From: Candidatus Baldrarchaeum yapensis | GTDB lineage: Archaea > Asgardarchaeota > Baldrarchaeia > Baldrarchaeales > Baldrarchaeaceae | Length of the DNA stretch: 64,000 nucleotides | Direction: 5' to 3' | Assembly: GCA_016840465.1 (NCBI GenBank) | Contig: JAEOSH010000006.1 | Span: 1-64,000, forward strand | In this document: one piece after another, positions 9,901 to 17,956 of the stretch | Layout: each line of letters begins with the position of its first letter | How positions within the stretch are numbered: the first letter of the stretch is position 1 | Made by a program: the position numbers and the translations under genes | Notes under the pieces: generated by a model | The model's database searches: none | What the model was told of the DNA's origin: nothing | Seen by the model: only the letters and a program-made list of their open reading frames with translations

Positions 9901-10711
9901 TCAGATCCTCACAAAAGACTGGTATTACTCCAAGTCCAAGGCGCTCAATCTCCTCGGCGAGGAGCTTAGCGGCGGGTAGAGATTGATCATAGTGGTGCCC
10001 TCCATAAAACAATATCCCGACAAGAGGTCTATTCCCATGTCTGTACTGCTTGAGGTACTCTTCTGTTGAATCGTATATTTGGCCAGTGTGGAAGTCCTCT
10101 ATCCCCATAGGCGGCATAACTTTTGGCTCCGGTATCTCAACATCTATCTTCACTTTGCCATACTCCTTTAACAATAACAGCAGCATCGCAACGTAGTTTT
10201 CTTCTGAGGGATGCTCATGGCACTTCAATACAAATGCGAAGTTTCGAGCATGCCTAAAGATACCTATAGGAATCTTAGAACCTAATTTCTCAAACCTCTC
10301 CCTCATTTTAACTATTTTGCCGTAATCTATCTCTCCTCTTCCGAATATTTTCCTGAGAATGGGCTTTTCTCGTAAAGACATAAACCTGTCGAGAGAAAAA
10401 CTTCCCATCCTAGTCAATCTTATCAGCTCAGGCGAGCCACCAACTAGAGTTATTATCGTTTTGTCTTTGGAATTTTTCAATGTTTCAACTAGCAATTTGC
10501 TGGTCCTATCTCCGCCTCTAACGTCAATTAACACTATATCGGCGGATAGCAACTCGTTGACCACCTTATCAGAAGAAAACGCCCCAGTCTCGATATCATA
10601 TGCGTTGAAGAACGAAAAGTCCAGTTTTCCACCAGTTATTTTATTAACTTTTTTAACGGCTTCCAAAAGCGCGGGCCGAAACTGATACCCTATCATCACA
10701 ACCTTTACCAT
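6947..10711 (-). CDS. cobN: CobN-type cobaltochelatase / magnesium-chelatase large subunit
   Basis: The 1254-residue protein has the full length of the CobN/ChlH family, the large subunit that binds the tetrapyrrole and inserts Co or Mg with ATP supplied by an AAA+ partner. Family features include GILFYGGHHYDQSLPAA near residue 230, the central GVQPSRGVHEDPSKIYHS and HFGTHGTLEFLPGKDAGLS blocks, a VVLWGFETMKTGGE segment, and a C-terminal VGGVQDWMWDKV. The partner AAA+/VWA protein is encoded divergently, 93 bases away. An ECF S component lies downstream. These point to cobalamin or another metallo-tetrapyrrole such as a reduced-porphyrin cofactor; metal specificity cannot be read from sequence by eye. 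The ATG start has GGTG 10 bases upstream. Confidence 0.93.
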   Translation of the reverse strand: MVKVVMIGYQFRPALLEAVKKVNKITGGKLDFSFFNAYDIETGAFSSDKVVNELLSADIVLIDVRGGDRTSKLLVETLKNSKDKTIITLVGGSPELIRLTRMGSFSLDRFMSLREKPILRKIFGRGEIDYGKIVKMRERFEKLGSKIPIGIFRHARNFAFVLKCHEHPSEENYVAMLLLLLKEYGKVKIDVEIPEPKVMPPMGIEDFHTGQIYDSTEEYLKQYRHGNRPLVGILFYGGHHYDQSLPAAKLLAEEIERLGLGVIPVFCEDLRYYLAIEKYFLRNGRPVIDALVDLLWFRFAGGPVGGDHRFTFDVLTKLNVPVLHGIHLSSVTAEKWKESRAGVPPIEMVTSVILPELDGRIEPHVTHAPVHFKKEGVVLEEYIAIEDRIRKLARRVLKWVHLKRKPNKDKKIAIIIFNYPPGEENLGKVAYLDVFASISKLLSSMREHGYFIDKIPSADELKELMLRSGAVNSGEWVQTADALRRLPKVDKQKYIKWFNELPENVRKRVLEAWGEPPGKIMVFQDTIIIPGIILGNVFIGVQPSRGVHEDPSKIYHSRDLPPHHQYIAFYKWLEKEFRADAVVHFGTHGTLEFLPGKDAGLSEECFPDLLLGDLPNIYIYHVVNSSEAAIAKHRSYAVIIGHSSPPVMVSGSHDFILELERLLNQYHDTLQYDKEKAATIAKKIIDVGRKYGLGDSIDKIHDRIYEYKRALVPKGLHVLGETPSEDDLLDYLTYVARYDRGTIKSLHRIIAESMGFNYYDLLEKPSLMTPDGRRYSDILDAIEKVVRNIIKMYVFEQRSLNDLIKSFKLGRVDKNEMRTSLEYAKSVKERVLESSEIEGVLRALNGEYILPGPGGDPIRSPEVFPTGRNVFQLDPTNIPTEVAMERGARIAEEYIRRYYEKYGRYPKVVSVVLWGFETMKTGGETVAAIFRLLGVRPIWKSIYIRDLEVIPLEELGRPRIDVLVTICGIFRDTFYNIVELLDRAFKLVASLDEPPELNYVKAHTLEDKKLGEDAIIRIFGPPEGEYATTLTTLIESGSWRSEADLVNAYMESMRFGYGEYIRGKDANDVFNKLISRVDLVAQIRDSIDYEITDLDHYYEFLGGLTKSVEKVRGEKPLVLVADSTRERVKVEHVDEAIRRGVATRLLNPRWLDEMLKHGFNGSTKIADRVEYLLGLAATVGGVQDWMWDKVAERIVFDREVSDRIKRENPWAFQKIVGRLLEAHSRGYWRASSETIEKLRKRYQEIEALLEDKFS

Positions 10712-10748
10712 TTAGCAACACCTGCCTGCTCTTACACCATCCGGTAAC

Positions 10749-10760
10749 ACTTATATATCA
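10749..10760. promoter_or_regulatory. shared divergent promoter between cobN and the chlID fusion
   Basis: The 93-base gap contains one clear AT-rich box, CTTATATATCA, which reads as a TATA-like element on both strands. It lies about 45 bases before the rightward ATG and 40 before the leftward one. This would place transcription starts about 15-25 bases before each gene. A single site serving both genes would give equal amounts of chelatase subunits. Inference from sequence only. Confidence 0.4.
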
Positions 10761-10804
10761 CTTTTTATTACCCCGATGAGAGGAAAAAGATCACGGGAGC
10801 CGCG

Positions 10805-12805
10805 ATGCCCCACCACGTCAGGCGTTTCGTATTTCCGTTCACCGCGATAGTTGGACAGGAAAAGATGAAGAAAGCGCTCATTCTCAATGCAATAAACCCA
10901 AGAATAGGAGGAGTCCTGATAAGGGGTCAGAAAGGAACCGCAAAATCGACCGCTGTAAGAGCGCTTGCCGACCTCTTACCCGAAATATATGTTGTTGAAG
11001 GATGTCCGTTCAACTGTAATCCGTTCGATCCCGCCGAGATGTGTGATATCTGCTACGAAAAGTATGAGCGGAGTGAGCAGCTACCCGCGGTGAAGAGAAA
11101 GGTAAGAATTGTGAACTTGCCATTAAATGCCACGGCGGACAGAGTTGTAGGATCACTGGATATAAAGAGAGCAATTAAAGAGGGAATAAAGGCTTTAGAA
11201 CCGGGGCTCCTCGCCGAAGCAAATCGAGGTATCCTTTATATTGATGAAGTAAATCTTCTAGACGACTACGTTGCAGATATACTCCTAGATGCCGCGGCAA
11301 GCGGGGTCAATGTCGTAGAGCGTGAAGGAATATCGGTCGCCCATCCGGCGAAGTTCATTCTCATCGGAACAATGAATCCCGAAGAGGGCGAACTCCGTCC
11401 ACAACTCCTTGACAGATTCGGACTACAGGTAGAAGTAGAGGAAATAAGGGACCCCCGACTTAGAGTAGAAATCATAAGAAGGGTCGAAGAGTTCGAAAAC
11501 GATCCTTTAAGCTTCCTGAAGAAGTATGAGCATAAACAGAGAGATCTGAGAGATAAAATAGAAAGAGCGCGCGAACTTCTGAAAAATGTTGAGATAAGTG
11601 AAGATCTCCTCCTAGCAATCGCAGAAATCTGTATAAAACTCGAAGTTGCAAGCCACAGAGCCGAGATAACAGTTACAAGAACAGCAAAAACTATAGCTGC
11701 TTTCGATGGAAGGAAAAATGTGCGCGAGGAGGATATCATTGAAGCCTTGGAACTTGCTCTTCCTCACAGATTAAGAAAACGACCGTTTGAAAGACCGCAA
11801 ATAAGGCAAGAGGATATAGAAAAGGTTTCTGAGGAAGTCTTTGGCTCTAAAAAGCTAAGATCAAGAAAGGATTTTGATAGCAACAATGACGACCAGGATG
11901 AAAAGACTAAGAGAAATTCCAATAATGATCGAAATTTTATCGTATTTGACATTGGAAGTGAACCGACGATAATCCTCCCAGGCAACACACCTCTGTGCTC
12001 GGGGCCCCGTGTCAGGCGTACAGGAAGAAGATTAAAAGCTAAGGGGAACGGCAAGCGAGGTGTATACGTGTCTTACACAATTCCAAGGAATGGGGATGTT
12101 GACGATATAGCAATAGATGCCACGATAAGAGCCGCCGCGCTAAAAAGTCCCGAAAGGCGCAAATATCGTAATGACGTTGCTGTAATCATCGAGGATGAGG
12201 ACATAAGAGAGAAAATCAGACGGCAAAAACTTCGTTCGCTGATACTTTTAGTCGTAGACGCAAGTGGGTCCATGGCTGCTCTTCGGAGGATGGAGGCAGC
12301 AAAGGGTGCGGCAATGGCAATACTGAGAGATGCATATATCCATAGGGACAAGGTTTGCTTCATAGAATTCCACGGAACCGACGCACAAGTGCTCTTACCG
12401 CCAACAGACAACCTAGAACTGGCCGCTGAAATTCTAAAGGAGTTACCAACTGGCGGAAAAACTCCCCTTTCCGCTGGGATTGCGAAGGCGATAGAGGTCA
12501 TAGAATTGGAGAGCAGAAAGTACGATCTGAGGCCCATAGTAATCATAATAACCGATGGCAAGGCAAATGTCCCATTAGGCATTGGCAGTAGCATCAAGTG
12601 GGAAATAATGACCCTTTCCAGACGATTAAAAGAATTAGGGGCTATCACTGTAGTTGTTGATACCTCACCTCCTCAAATGGACATCATGGGGATTCCCAGA
12701 TACATCAACGAAATTGTGGAAGCAGCATCGGCAAAACTCGTAAAACTTCCCGAACCTTCCGAATCCGCATTATATCAACTCATAACCGGAATATCGCGAA
12801 TGTAG
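10805..12805 (+). CDS. ChlI-ChlD fusion, AAA+ and VWA chelatase subunit
   Basis: This 666-residue protein joins the two small chelatase subunits. Residues 10-340 are the AAA+ motor: Walker [10 protein letters not shown] at 41-49, a Cys-rich insert after it ([19 protein letters not shown]), Walker [11 protein letters not shown], and sensor-type [19 protein letters not shown]. Residues about 350-400 are an acidic linker. A von Willebrand A domain follows, with an intact MIDAS DASGS at about 485. It powers metal insertion by the CobN-type subunit encoded divergently beside it. The Cys cluster in the N-terminal motor is common in the family. The fused form is the usual one in archaea and cobalt-type systems. 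Confidence 0.92.
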   Translation: MPHHVRRFVFPFTAIVGQEKMKKALILNAINPRIGGVLIRGQKGTAKSTAVRALADLLPEIYVVEGCPFNCNPFDPAEMCDICYEKYERSEQLPAVKRKVRIVNLPLNATADRVVGSLDIKRAIKEGIKALEPGLLAEANRGILYIDEVNLLDDYVADILLDAAASGVNVVEREGISVAHPAKFILIGTMNPEEGELRPQLLDRFGLQVEVEEIRDPRLRVEIIRRVEEFENDPLSFLKKYEHKQRDLRDKIERARELLKNVEISEDLLLAIAEICIKLEVASHRAEITVTRTAKTIAAFDGRKNVREEDIIEALELALPHRLRKRPFERPQIRQEDIEKVSEEVFGSKKLRSRKDFDSNNDDQDEKTKRNSNNDRNFIVFDIGSEPTIILPGNTPLCSGPRVRRTGRRLKAKGNGKRGVYVSYTIPRNGDVDDIAIDATIRAAALKSPERRKYRNDVAVIIEDEDIREKIRRQKLRSLILLVVDASGSMAALRRMEAAKGAAMAILRDAYIHRDKVCFIEFHGTDAQVLLPPTDNLELAAEILKELPTGGKTPLSAGIAKAIEVIELESRKYDLRPIVIIITDGKANVPLGIGSSIKWEIMTLSRRLKELGAITVVVDTSPPQMDIMGIPRYINEIVEAASAKLVKLPEPSESALYQLITGISRM

Positions 12806-12815
12806 CACAAAGAAT

Positions 12816-13337
12816 TTATGAACGGTTCTTTGATGGTCTTTGTCCATATCGTTCGTAATGCACAACACTTTCCAGAGGCTTTCTGTGAGGAGCCTTTGGC
12901 CTTTCGTCCGGATATCCGAGCGGGATAACTGTAAGCAGATGTAAATCTTTAGGGATCCCCAAAATTTCTTTTGCTCGCTCCCTGTCCATTGTCCCAATCC
13001 AGCAAGTTCCTAGCCCCAGTGCGTGAGCCGCCAGAAGCAAGTTTTGAACAGCACATGCTCCATCAACCATGTGAAACGCGGGCGATTTCCTAGGGTCAGT
13101 AACTACTGCTATTACGACTGGCGCCTCAGCAATAAACCACCCAAACGGTGCCAGCTCGGCGAGTTTTCTCTTAGTGTCTTCATTTCTTATAATTATAAAC
13201 TCCCATGGCTGGCGGTTCTTGCTGCTTGGCGCCCATATCGCCGCCTCGATAACTTTAAGCACTAGATCATCGCTTATTGGTTCCTTCTTGTACTTTCTTA
13301 TAGATCTTCGCTCCTTAATAGCTTCAAAGACGTCCAT
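12816..13337 (-). CDS. nitroreductase-family FMN oxidoreductase
   Basis: A 173-residue protein starting MDVFEAIKERRSIRKY, the FMN-phosphate-binding Arg motif of the nitroreductase family. Further family blocks are AAIWAPSSKNRQPWEFIII (PSxxNxQPW) and the C-terminal LGTCWIGTM and VIPLGYPDE. Members reduce nitro compounds, quinones or flavins with NAD(P)H, or carry out special cofactor steps. The gene converges on the chlID fusion with about 10 bases between stops. The physiological substrate is not known. Confidence 0.9.
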   Translation of the reverse strand: MDVFEAIKERRSIRKYKKEPISDDLVLKVIEAAIWAPSSKNRQPWEFIIIRNEDTKRKLAELAPFGWFIAEAPVVIAVVTDPRKSPAFHMVDGACAVQNLLLAAHALGLGTCWIGTMDRERAKEILGIPKDLHLLTVIPLGYPDERPKAPHRKPLESVVHYERYGQRPSKNRS

Positions 13338-13492
13338 GCTTCAAACCTCCTTTATGCTCTTTACATGGTAGGGCCAAGTGAAAAATCGCCCTTGACACGT
13401 GAAAAACCTCTCTAAAACGCTAACGCTTCTGGCATCAGGTATTAAGCAGCATACTACTTCATATAAGGGCGAACACATGAGTGGTGATCTTG

Positions 13493-13867
13493 ATGACAAA
13501 ATTAAGAATCACGATAGATAGGAAGAACCGTGTAATCTGTGGAAATTGTGAGAGCGTATGTTCTGAAGTATTCGAACTATCTCCCGATGATGAAAAATCC
13601 CAAATTGTTGAACAATTCAGAGACGGCGGTGATTCGTCAACCGGTATGGTCGATGAAACCCTTGAGCAATGCGTCAGGACAGCAGCAGACGAGTGCCCTA
13701 TGAGCATTATAGAAGTAATGGAAAATTGGACTAAAGAACTGTTTATCATCACCAACCTCCGTTCTCCACATAAACTTTTTAAACTTCGGGATAAGAAGGT
13801 CCTCAGCTGGCCGATTCCTTATCATGCGCTTAAGATCATTTCATCTACTCAATTTGAACTACTATAA
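13493..13867 (+). pseudogene. single-cluster ferredoxin, damaged
   Basis: From the ATG at 13493 (GGTGATC upstream) the protein begins like an archaeal 4Fe-4S ferredoxin, with CGNCESVC, EVFEL and a late CP. The first cluster Cys is replaced by Arg13 (codon CGT, one transition from TGT). The Pro normally after the third Cys of the motif is Ser. Cys16, Cys19, Cys23 and Cys68 remain. Ferredoxins of this kind end about residue 75, whereas this frame runs on for about 45 unrelated residues to a stop at 13867. The next gene along is a broken CooC-like ATPase. It looks like a ferredoxin losing function. A 3Fe-4S or otherwise modified cluster is the alternative. Confidence 0.55.
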
Positions 13868-13969
13868 TATTGGTATGCCGAGAACAAGCCATAATTATTT
13901 ATGTGAGATTTAATACTGGAAATCTGGGAACCTTTCATCAATTCATCAATAACCTCCATAGGGTCGGGC

Positions 13970-14606
13970 ATGCGGAGAGATTGCAAAGTAATATCAATAT
14001 CGGGAAAAGGAGGGGTCGGAAAGTCCACAATCGCGACACTTATGCTAAGGTCTATTTTAAAGATGAAGAATGATGCCAGTATATTGATCATCGACGCAGA
14101 TTCGGCCTCTACACTTGCACACATGCTATGCCTCCCGGCAGAAAAGACGCTCGCGGACATCTTAGATTCAAAACTCCGAGATTTACCCCATCTGATGAAC
14201 CGTTATTGTTGGAGATGGAACTAATCGACGCCATTATTACTGGTAAGGGTTTTGACTTGTTGATTATGGGTATGATTGAAAGAGAGGGGTGCTTTTGTCC
14301 AATAAATGCCGCTCTAAGGTTTTCGCTTAACGCACTGACAAGGTACTACGATCTCATAATTATGGACATGGAAGCTGACTTAGAACATCCAATTCGCAGA
14401 ACAAGTCATGATGTTGATGTTCTTGTCATAGTCACCGACCTCTCAAAAATGAGTATGGAAACTGTAAGGATGAGAAAGTGCCGGAGTTTGATAAACCACC
14501 GGAAGGGTATGTTATTGTCACTTCTTATAGAATTCTCTGCAACGGCTGTATGAGGTGTGTGAAAGCCTGTCCTAAGGGAGCAATAACCGTAATAATGCCG
14601 AAGTGA
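13970..14606 (+). pseudogene. decayed CooC-like Ni-insertion ATPase joined to a ferredoxin remnant
   Basis: The ATG at 13970 opens a MinD/ParA-type ATPase: deviant Walker A GKGGVGKST and LIIDADSASTLAH. This frame stops at 14224. A second frame (about 14170-14553) continues with GFDLLIMG, GCFCPINAALR and YYDLIIMDMEADLEH, the order and wording of CooC, the ATPase that matures nickel CO dehydrogenase. A third frame (about 14440-14606) ends in a single 4Fe-4S motif, CNGCMRCVKACPKGAI, before the stop. At least two frameshifts are present. The CooC C-terminus and the front of a ferredoxin appear to have been lost in one deletion. No CO dehydrogenase genes are in the window. Confidence 0.65.
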
Positions 14607-14687
14607 TGAGTTTTGATGAATAAATATTCGCTGTCCCTAATAATTGCAGCGTGGTTCAATGCTTAAGGATATCTGACATTAAGGGGC

Positions 14688-15275
14688 GTGGAACTACCGG
14701 GGAAAAACCTTAAAATGGATGTCGTTGCAATCCGCCCTATTGTCCGTGAACTAAAAAGAAGATTAAAACATGGAGTACCACCTATTGGAATTTTACGTCA
14801 TCTGATGGATGGACAGTTCCATACCACAGAGGATCTCGCAAGAAAGGCGGGCATGGATGCGGAGGTGATTTCTAAAATTTTATCGCAGAAAACCGATAGT
14901 GGATGGATAGAACGCATTAATAAAAATGGGAGAACGCTCTGGAGGATTAAGGACTATAGAGTACCAGCAAAGGAAGTCATTTTCGTATGTTGTGATTATA
15001 GAAACCTGAATAAAATGGTACAAAAATTACAGCAGTGCACGACGTGCTGTAATAAACTTTACGCGGCGTTTCCATATGACATCGATAAGGAAACGACCGA
15101 AGCGCTAGGAAGAATGGGTATAGGCGTCTTAGTAATAAACCATAAGACGGGCGCCGTGAGGGAGGTGCAACCGCTGTTTCCTAGAAACTCCAAAGATATT
15201 AACATCGTAATGACGGTGTGCGAGATAGTAATCGCGGAGAATATTAGGCAAATGGCCCCAGCGCTTCTAGTTTAA
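14688..15275 (+). CDS. winged-helix protein with possible nuclease-like C-terminal domain
   Basis: A 195-residue protein from a GTG (an ATG at 14715 is an alternative start). Residues about 25-90 look like a winged helix: ILRHLMDGQFHTTEDLARKAGM, a recognition-helix segment, then the wing ERINKNGRTLWRI. The rest is a mixed alpha/beta domain with KEVIFVCCDYRN, LYAAFPYDID and MGIGVLVIN, a strand pattern that recalls restriction-endonuclease-like folds, although I see no convincing catalytic D...ExK. Two Cys pairs (CC and CTTCC) stand out. It sits 17 bases before sfsA on the same strand, so the two are probably co-transcribed. Function unknown. Confidence 0.55.
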   Translation: MELPGKNLKMDVVAIRPIVRELKRRLKHGVPPIGILRHLMDGQFHTTEDLARKAGMDAEVISKILSQKTDSGWIERINKNGRTLWRIKDYRVPAKEVIFVCCDYRNLNKMVQKLQQCTTCCNKLYAAFPYDIDKETTEALGRMGIGVLVINHKTGAVREVQPLFPRNSKDINIVMTVCEIVIAENIRQMAPALLV

Positions 15276-15292
15276 GATAACGTGGTGGTAAC

Positions 15293-16006
15293 GTGATACT
15301 GTTCGAGGTAAAACAACCGTTGGTCGATGCTGTGTTTAGACGTAGAATAAGCAGGTTCATGGCAGAAGTACAAGTTGGAGACGAGATTGTAACCGCTCAT
15401 ATCGGGAATTCCGGAAGGTTATCTGATGTTTTGATACCCGGTGCACCTGCACTCCTAAAAACTGTCACTCGCCCTGGAAGAAAATCGCGTTTTGATATGA
15501 TAGCGGTGAAACCCAGAGGATCTTGGATACTGGTAGACACTCATATGCACGGGGATATCGCAGAGAAAATTGTAGATTACGAGTTGGTACCCGAACTTTC
15601 GGGATATGAGATTCTGAAACGTGAAGTGAAGGTCGGGTCGCTGAAAATAGATTTTTTGCTCAAAAAGGAGGATACTTTGTGTTACATGGAGGTGAAGGGA
15701 TGTACGCACCTCAAAAGCGGAAACGTGGGTGTCTTTCCCGATGCACCCACCATACGCGGTAGGCGTCATGTTAAATATCTCCTTAAGGCAGTAAAGGAAG
15801 GGATCGCCGCCACTATTACTTTCTTGGTATTCAGAGAAGAAGCCGAGAGTTTTTCGCCAAATTGGGATGTGGATCCGGAGTTCTCACATCTGCTAAAAAC
15901 TGCTTACGAAAACGGAGTTTTAATAGTAGCGTGTAAAATATTATTTGATGGGAGGAGAGTATGTTTCGAGAAAACACTTCCCATAAACCTAGATGAACAG
16001 AAATGA
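15293..16006 (+). CDS. sfsA: SfsA-family DNA-binding nuclease-fold protein
   Basis: The 237-residue length and motifs fit SfsA throughout: an N-terminal OB-like domain (VTAHIGNSGRLSDVLIPGA), VDTHMHGDIAEKIV, and the C-terminal PD-(D/E)XK fold with KIDFLLKK, MEVKGCTH and FPDAPTIRGRRHVKYL. The Asp, Glu and Lys needed for a metal-dependent nuclease are present. In bacteria the name comes from an effect on sugar fermentation, but the fold is nucleic-acid related. Its start is a GTG with GGTGGT a few bases upstream. It follows a winged-helix protein in what looks like a two-gene unit. Confidence 0.92.
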   Translation: MILFEVKQPLVDAVFRRRISRFMAEVQVGDEIVTAHIGNSGRLSDVLIPGAPALLKTVTRPGRKSRFDMIAVKPRGSWILVDTHMHGDIAEKIVDYELVPELSGYEILKREVKVGSLKIDFLLKKEDTLCYMEVKGCTHLKSGNVGVFPDAPTIRGRRHVKYLLKAVKEGIAATITFLVFREEAESFSPNWDVDPEFSHLLKTAYENGVLIVACKILFDGRRVCFEKTLPINLDEQK

Positions 16007-16010
16007 GCGT

Positions 16011-16802
16011 TTAAGACAAATGGACTCGCTCCGGATATGTGTATAGGTTCATTCTATTTTCTCTCGCAAAGCATATTAGCGTCACTCCTGTTCTTTCGGC
16101 AGTAATTACACCGGAAAGCAAAGGCGCGGAAACGGACACGAGTATTGGGATTCCGGCCATGGCCACCTTCATAACCATATCGGCATTCTGCCTTCCCGAG
16201 CTTATCAACACACTTTTAGAGAAATCTGTCTTCAGGAAGACACCGGCACCAATAACCTTATCAACAGCATTATATCGTCCTGCATCTTCCGAAAAGGCAA
16301 CTAACTTGTTATCTGAGAATAGGGCGGCACAATGGGTGCCACCCGTTTCTTTAAAGATCTTGGCGTCCATACTGAGCACCTCCACCATTTTCATAATCAT
16401 ATTCGCGCTAATCATGTAATTAGATTTCACAAACGGATTCCCTAATTCTTTTAAAATCTCTGAAACATACTCCTCGGTGGTATGTACATGATTTGAAAGA
16501 TCAACCGCAGAAGCCGAAAGATCAATTTTTAGTGAGGTTTTTATGTCAACAAAAGACCCATTCAGCGAAATCTCGAGAATATCATTGGGTGATTTCAGAA
16601 TCCCTCTCGTTAACAGCCATCCTATCGCTAACTCCTTTACCTGAAGTGGAGTTGCAATGAGCATCCCTAAAACCTTCCCATTGACTCTTATGAAGACAGG
16701 CTGGTCCACTACCACAATCTCCTCAACGTCGTATACCGCATTTTTCGAAAGGTCTATCCTCTTAGCCCGAACTCTCCGTAAATATGAAGTAAACGCTCTC
16801 AT
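16011..16802 (-). CDS. fdhD: FdhD, sulfurtransferase for formate dehydrogenase maturation
   Basis: A 263-residue FdhD homologue. FdhD transfers sulfur from a cysteine desulfurase to the molybdenum or tungsten cofactor of formate dehydrogenases. Conserved segments visible are ETGGTHCAALF (one catalytic-type Cys), FSEDAGRYNAVDKVIG, LISSGRQNADMVMKVAMAGIP, SVSAPLLSGVITAERTGVTLICFAR. The single Cys is common in archaeal members. No formate dehydrogenase gene lies in the window. The NifS-like gene at 47009 is a possible but distant sulfur donor. It converges on sfsA with 4 bases between stops. Confidence 0.93.
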   Translation of the reverse strand: MRAFTSYLRRVRAKRIDLSKNAVYDVEEIVVVDQPVFIRVNGKVLGMLIATPLQVKELAIGWLLTRGILKSPNDILEISLNGSFVDIKTSLKIDLSASAVDLSNHVHTTEEYVSEILKELGNPFVKSNYMISANMIMKMVEVLSMDAKIFKETGGTHCAALFSDNKLVAFSEDAGRYNAVDKVIGAGVFLKTDFSKSVLISSGRQNADMVMKVAMAGIPILVSVSAPLLSGVITAERTGVTLICFARENRMNLYTYPERVHLS

Positions 16803-16828
16803 AAATGCTCACCCGCTAACTCACCGGG

Positions 16829-17404
16829 TTATTTAAGTTTCTCCTCTAAAAATTGTTTAATTGCAACCAAAGTATCAAGGATTCGCTCCTCTACAGATTT
16901 TCTGCGCTCCTTCGTCAGAACGCCGATTCTCTCCAAAATCATGTCTCTTATTTGATCAGCATTGCACACCTGGAATAACGTCACCTCGGCCTTTGGAACG
17001 CCCATGGCCGCGGTGTGTACACATACGTTATAAAGCCCAAACCTTCTCTGTAGAGGTCCCTGCGTTATTTGTACGAGATGTATCTTCGCAAAACTCACCT
17101 TACTGATCTTCCTCCAGAAAACACCATACTCGGCAACTACGCCCTCCTCATCGATCGCGAACCGGACCGACTCGTAGAACTTCGGAATCCACCATAAGGA
17201 ATATCCCACTGCTGCAACTATCACGGCGTTGATTATCATCATAGCAATAAATGCACCGATATCAGCTAACGAAACTATAATTAGGGGTATATCCCATGGC
17301 AGAACAAACGTGATCATGAACAAGAGAACATACGTCCTATAAAGGCTCTTCATCCTCGAGTCGGGTTTGAACTCGATAACTTTACTCCCGGAACTCACGC
17401 TCAT
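16829..17404 (-). CDS. membrane-anchored bacterial-type PH domain protein (DUF304-like)
   Basis: The likely start is the ATG at 17404, preceded by GGTGAAGA; a GTG four codons earlier is in the same frame. Two hydrophobic helices (about residues 25-45 and 50-75) are followed by a beta-rich domain: VRFAIDEEGVVAEYGVFWRK, ISKVSFAKIHLVQITQGPLQRRFGLY, then VTLFQVCNADQIRDMI. This strand and loop order, with ARI/KIHxVQI...GxLxRxFGLxxV, is the bPH2/DUF304 pattern. Members are small membrane proteins of poorly known role. It reads away from the protease gene at 17508. Confidence 0.75.
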   Translation of the reverse strand: MSVSSGSKVIEFKPDSRMKSLYRTYVLLFMITFVLPWDIPLIIVSLADIGAFIAMMIINAVIVAAVGYSLWWIPKFYESVRFAIDEEGVVAEYGVFWRKISKVSFAKIHLVQITQGPLQRRFGLYNVCVHTAAMGVPKAEVTLFQVCNADQIRDMILERIGVLTKERRKSVEERILDTLVAIKQFLEEKLK

Positions 17405-17507
17405 TCTCTTCACCAATCTTTAGTAAAAATAAGAAGCTTTAAACATTGGTTAACGTATGAAGGAACGGAAGCAAGCTATGTAACTAATTCGAGTATCATT
17501 AAGTTGT

Positions 17508-17942
17508 ATGGGAAACTTTGTGAAAAATAAGGTGTTAACCTTGGGATTTGCCAAAGCGAAGTTCAAGATTTCGGGTAGCAAGGGGAGTGTTGAAGGTAAT
17601 GCATTAGTTGATAGTGGTGCTTGGTATACGGTAATTGATGAGGAAATTGCGGAAAGAATAGGTGTGAGGTACACGGGGTTGACAATTACGTTAACCTCGT
17701 TTTCTGGGCATAAAGTTCCATGCCGAGAAGCCATTGTTGAGTTTATAACAATTGAGGAGAAAACTGCACCATCGGAGTTAATAGCAGTGTGTAAAATACC
17801 TCAACAGGTCAAAAAACTACTCGTAAGACAAAATGTTGAAGATTGGATAGTTATCGGAGTGCATACACTCGAAAGGCTGGGGTATGCCGTTGATGTAGTC
17901 TCTCACAGATTGGTGGAGTCTCCTGGAACTCTAATGATATAA
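17508..17942 (+). CDS. retropepsin-like aspartic protease (clan AA)
   Basis: A 144-residue protein with a single catalytic motif, ALVDSGAWYTVIDEE near residue 40, and a late hydrophobic IVIGVHTLERLGYAVD that matches the second conserved segment (ILG) of retroviral-type aspartic proteases. One motif per chain means the active enzyme would be a dimer, as in retropepsins. Short prokaryotic proteins of this type are widespread and mostly uncharacterised. No retroelement genes are near, so it is best seen as a cellular protease-like protein. Confidence 0.75.
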   Translation: MGNFVKNKVLTLGFAKAKFKISGSKGSVEGNALVDSGAWYTVIDEEIAERIGVRYTGLTITLTSFSGHKVPCREAIVEFITIEEKTAPSELIAVCKIPQQVKKLLVRQNVEDWIVIGVHTLERLGYAVDVVSHRLVESPGTLMI

Positions 17943-17956
17943 TTTCTCCGAGAATT

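Noticed and set aside
17508-17942. Retropepsin-like gene as part of a retroelement
   Set aside because: No reverse transcriptase, integrase or repeats are near. Stand-alone prokaryotic members of clan AA are common.
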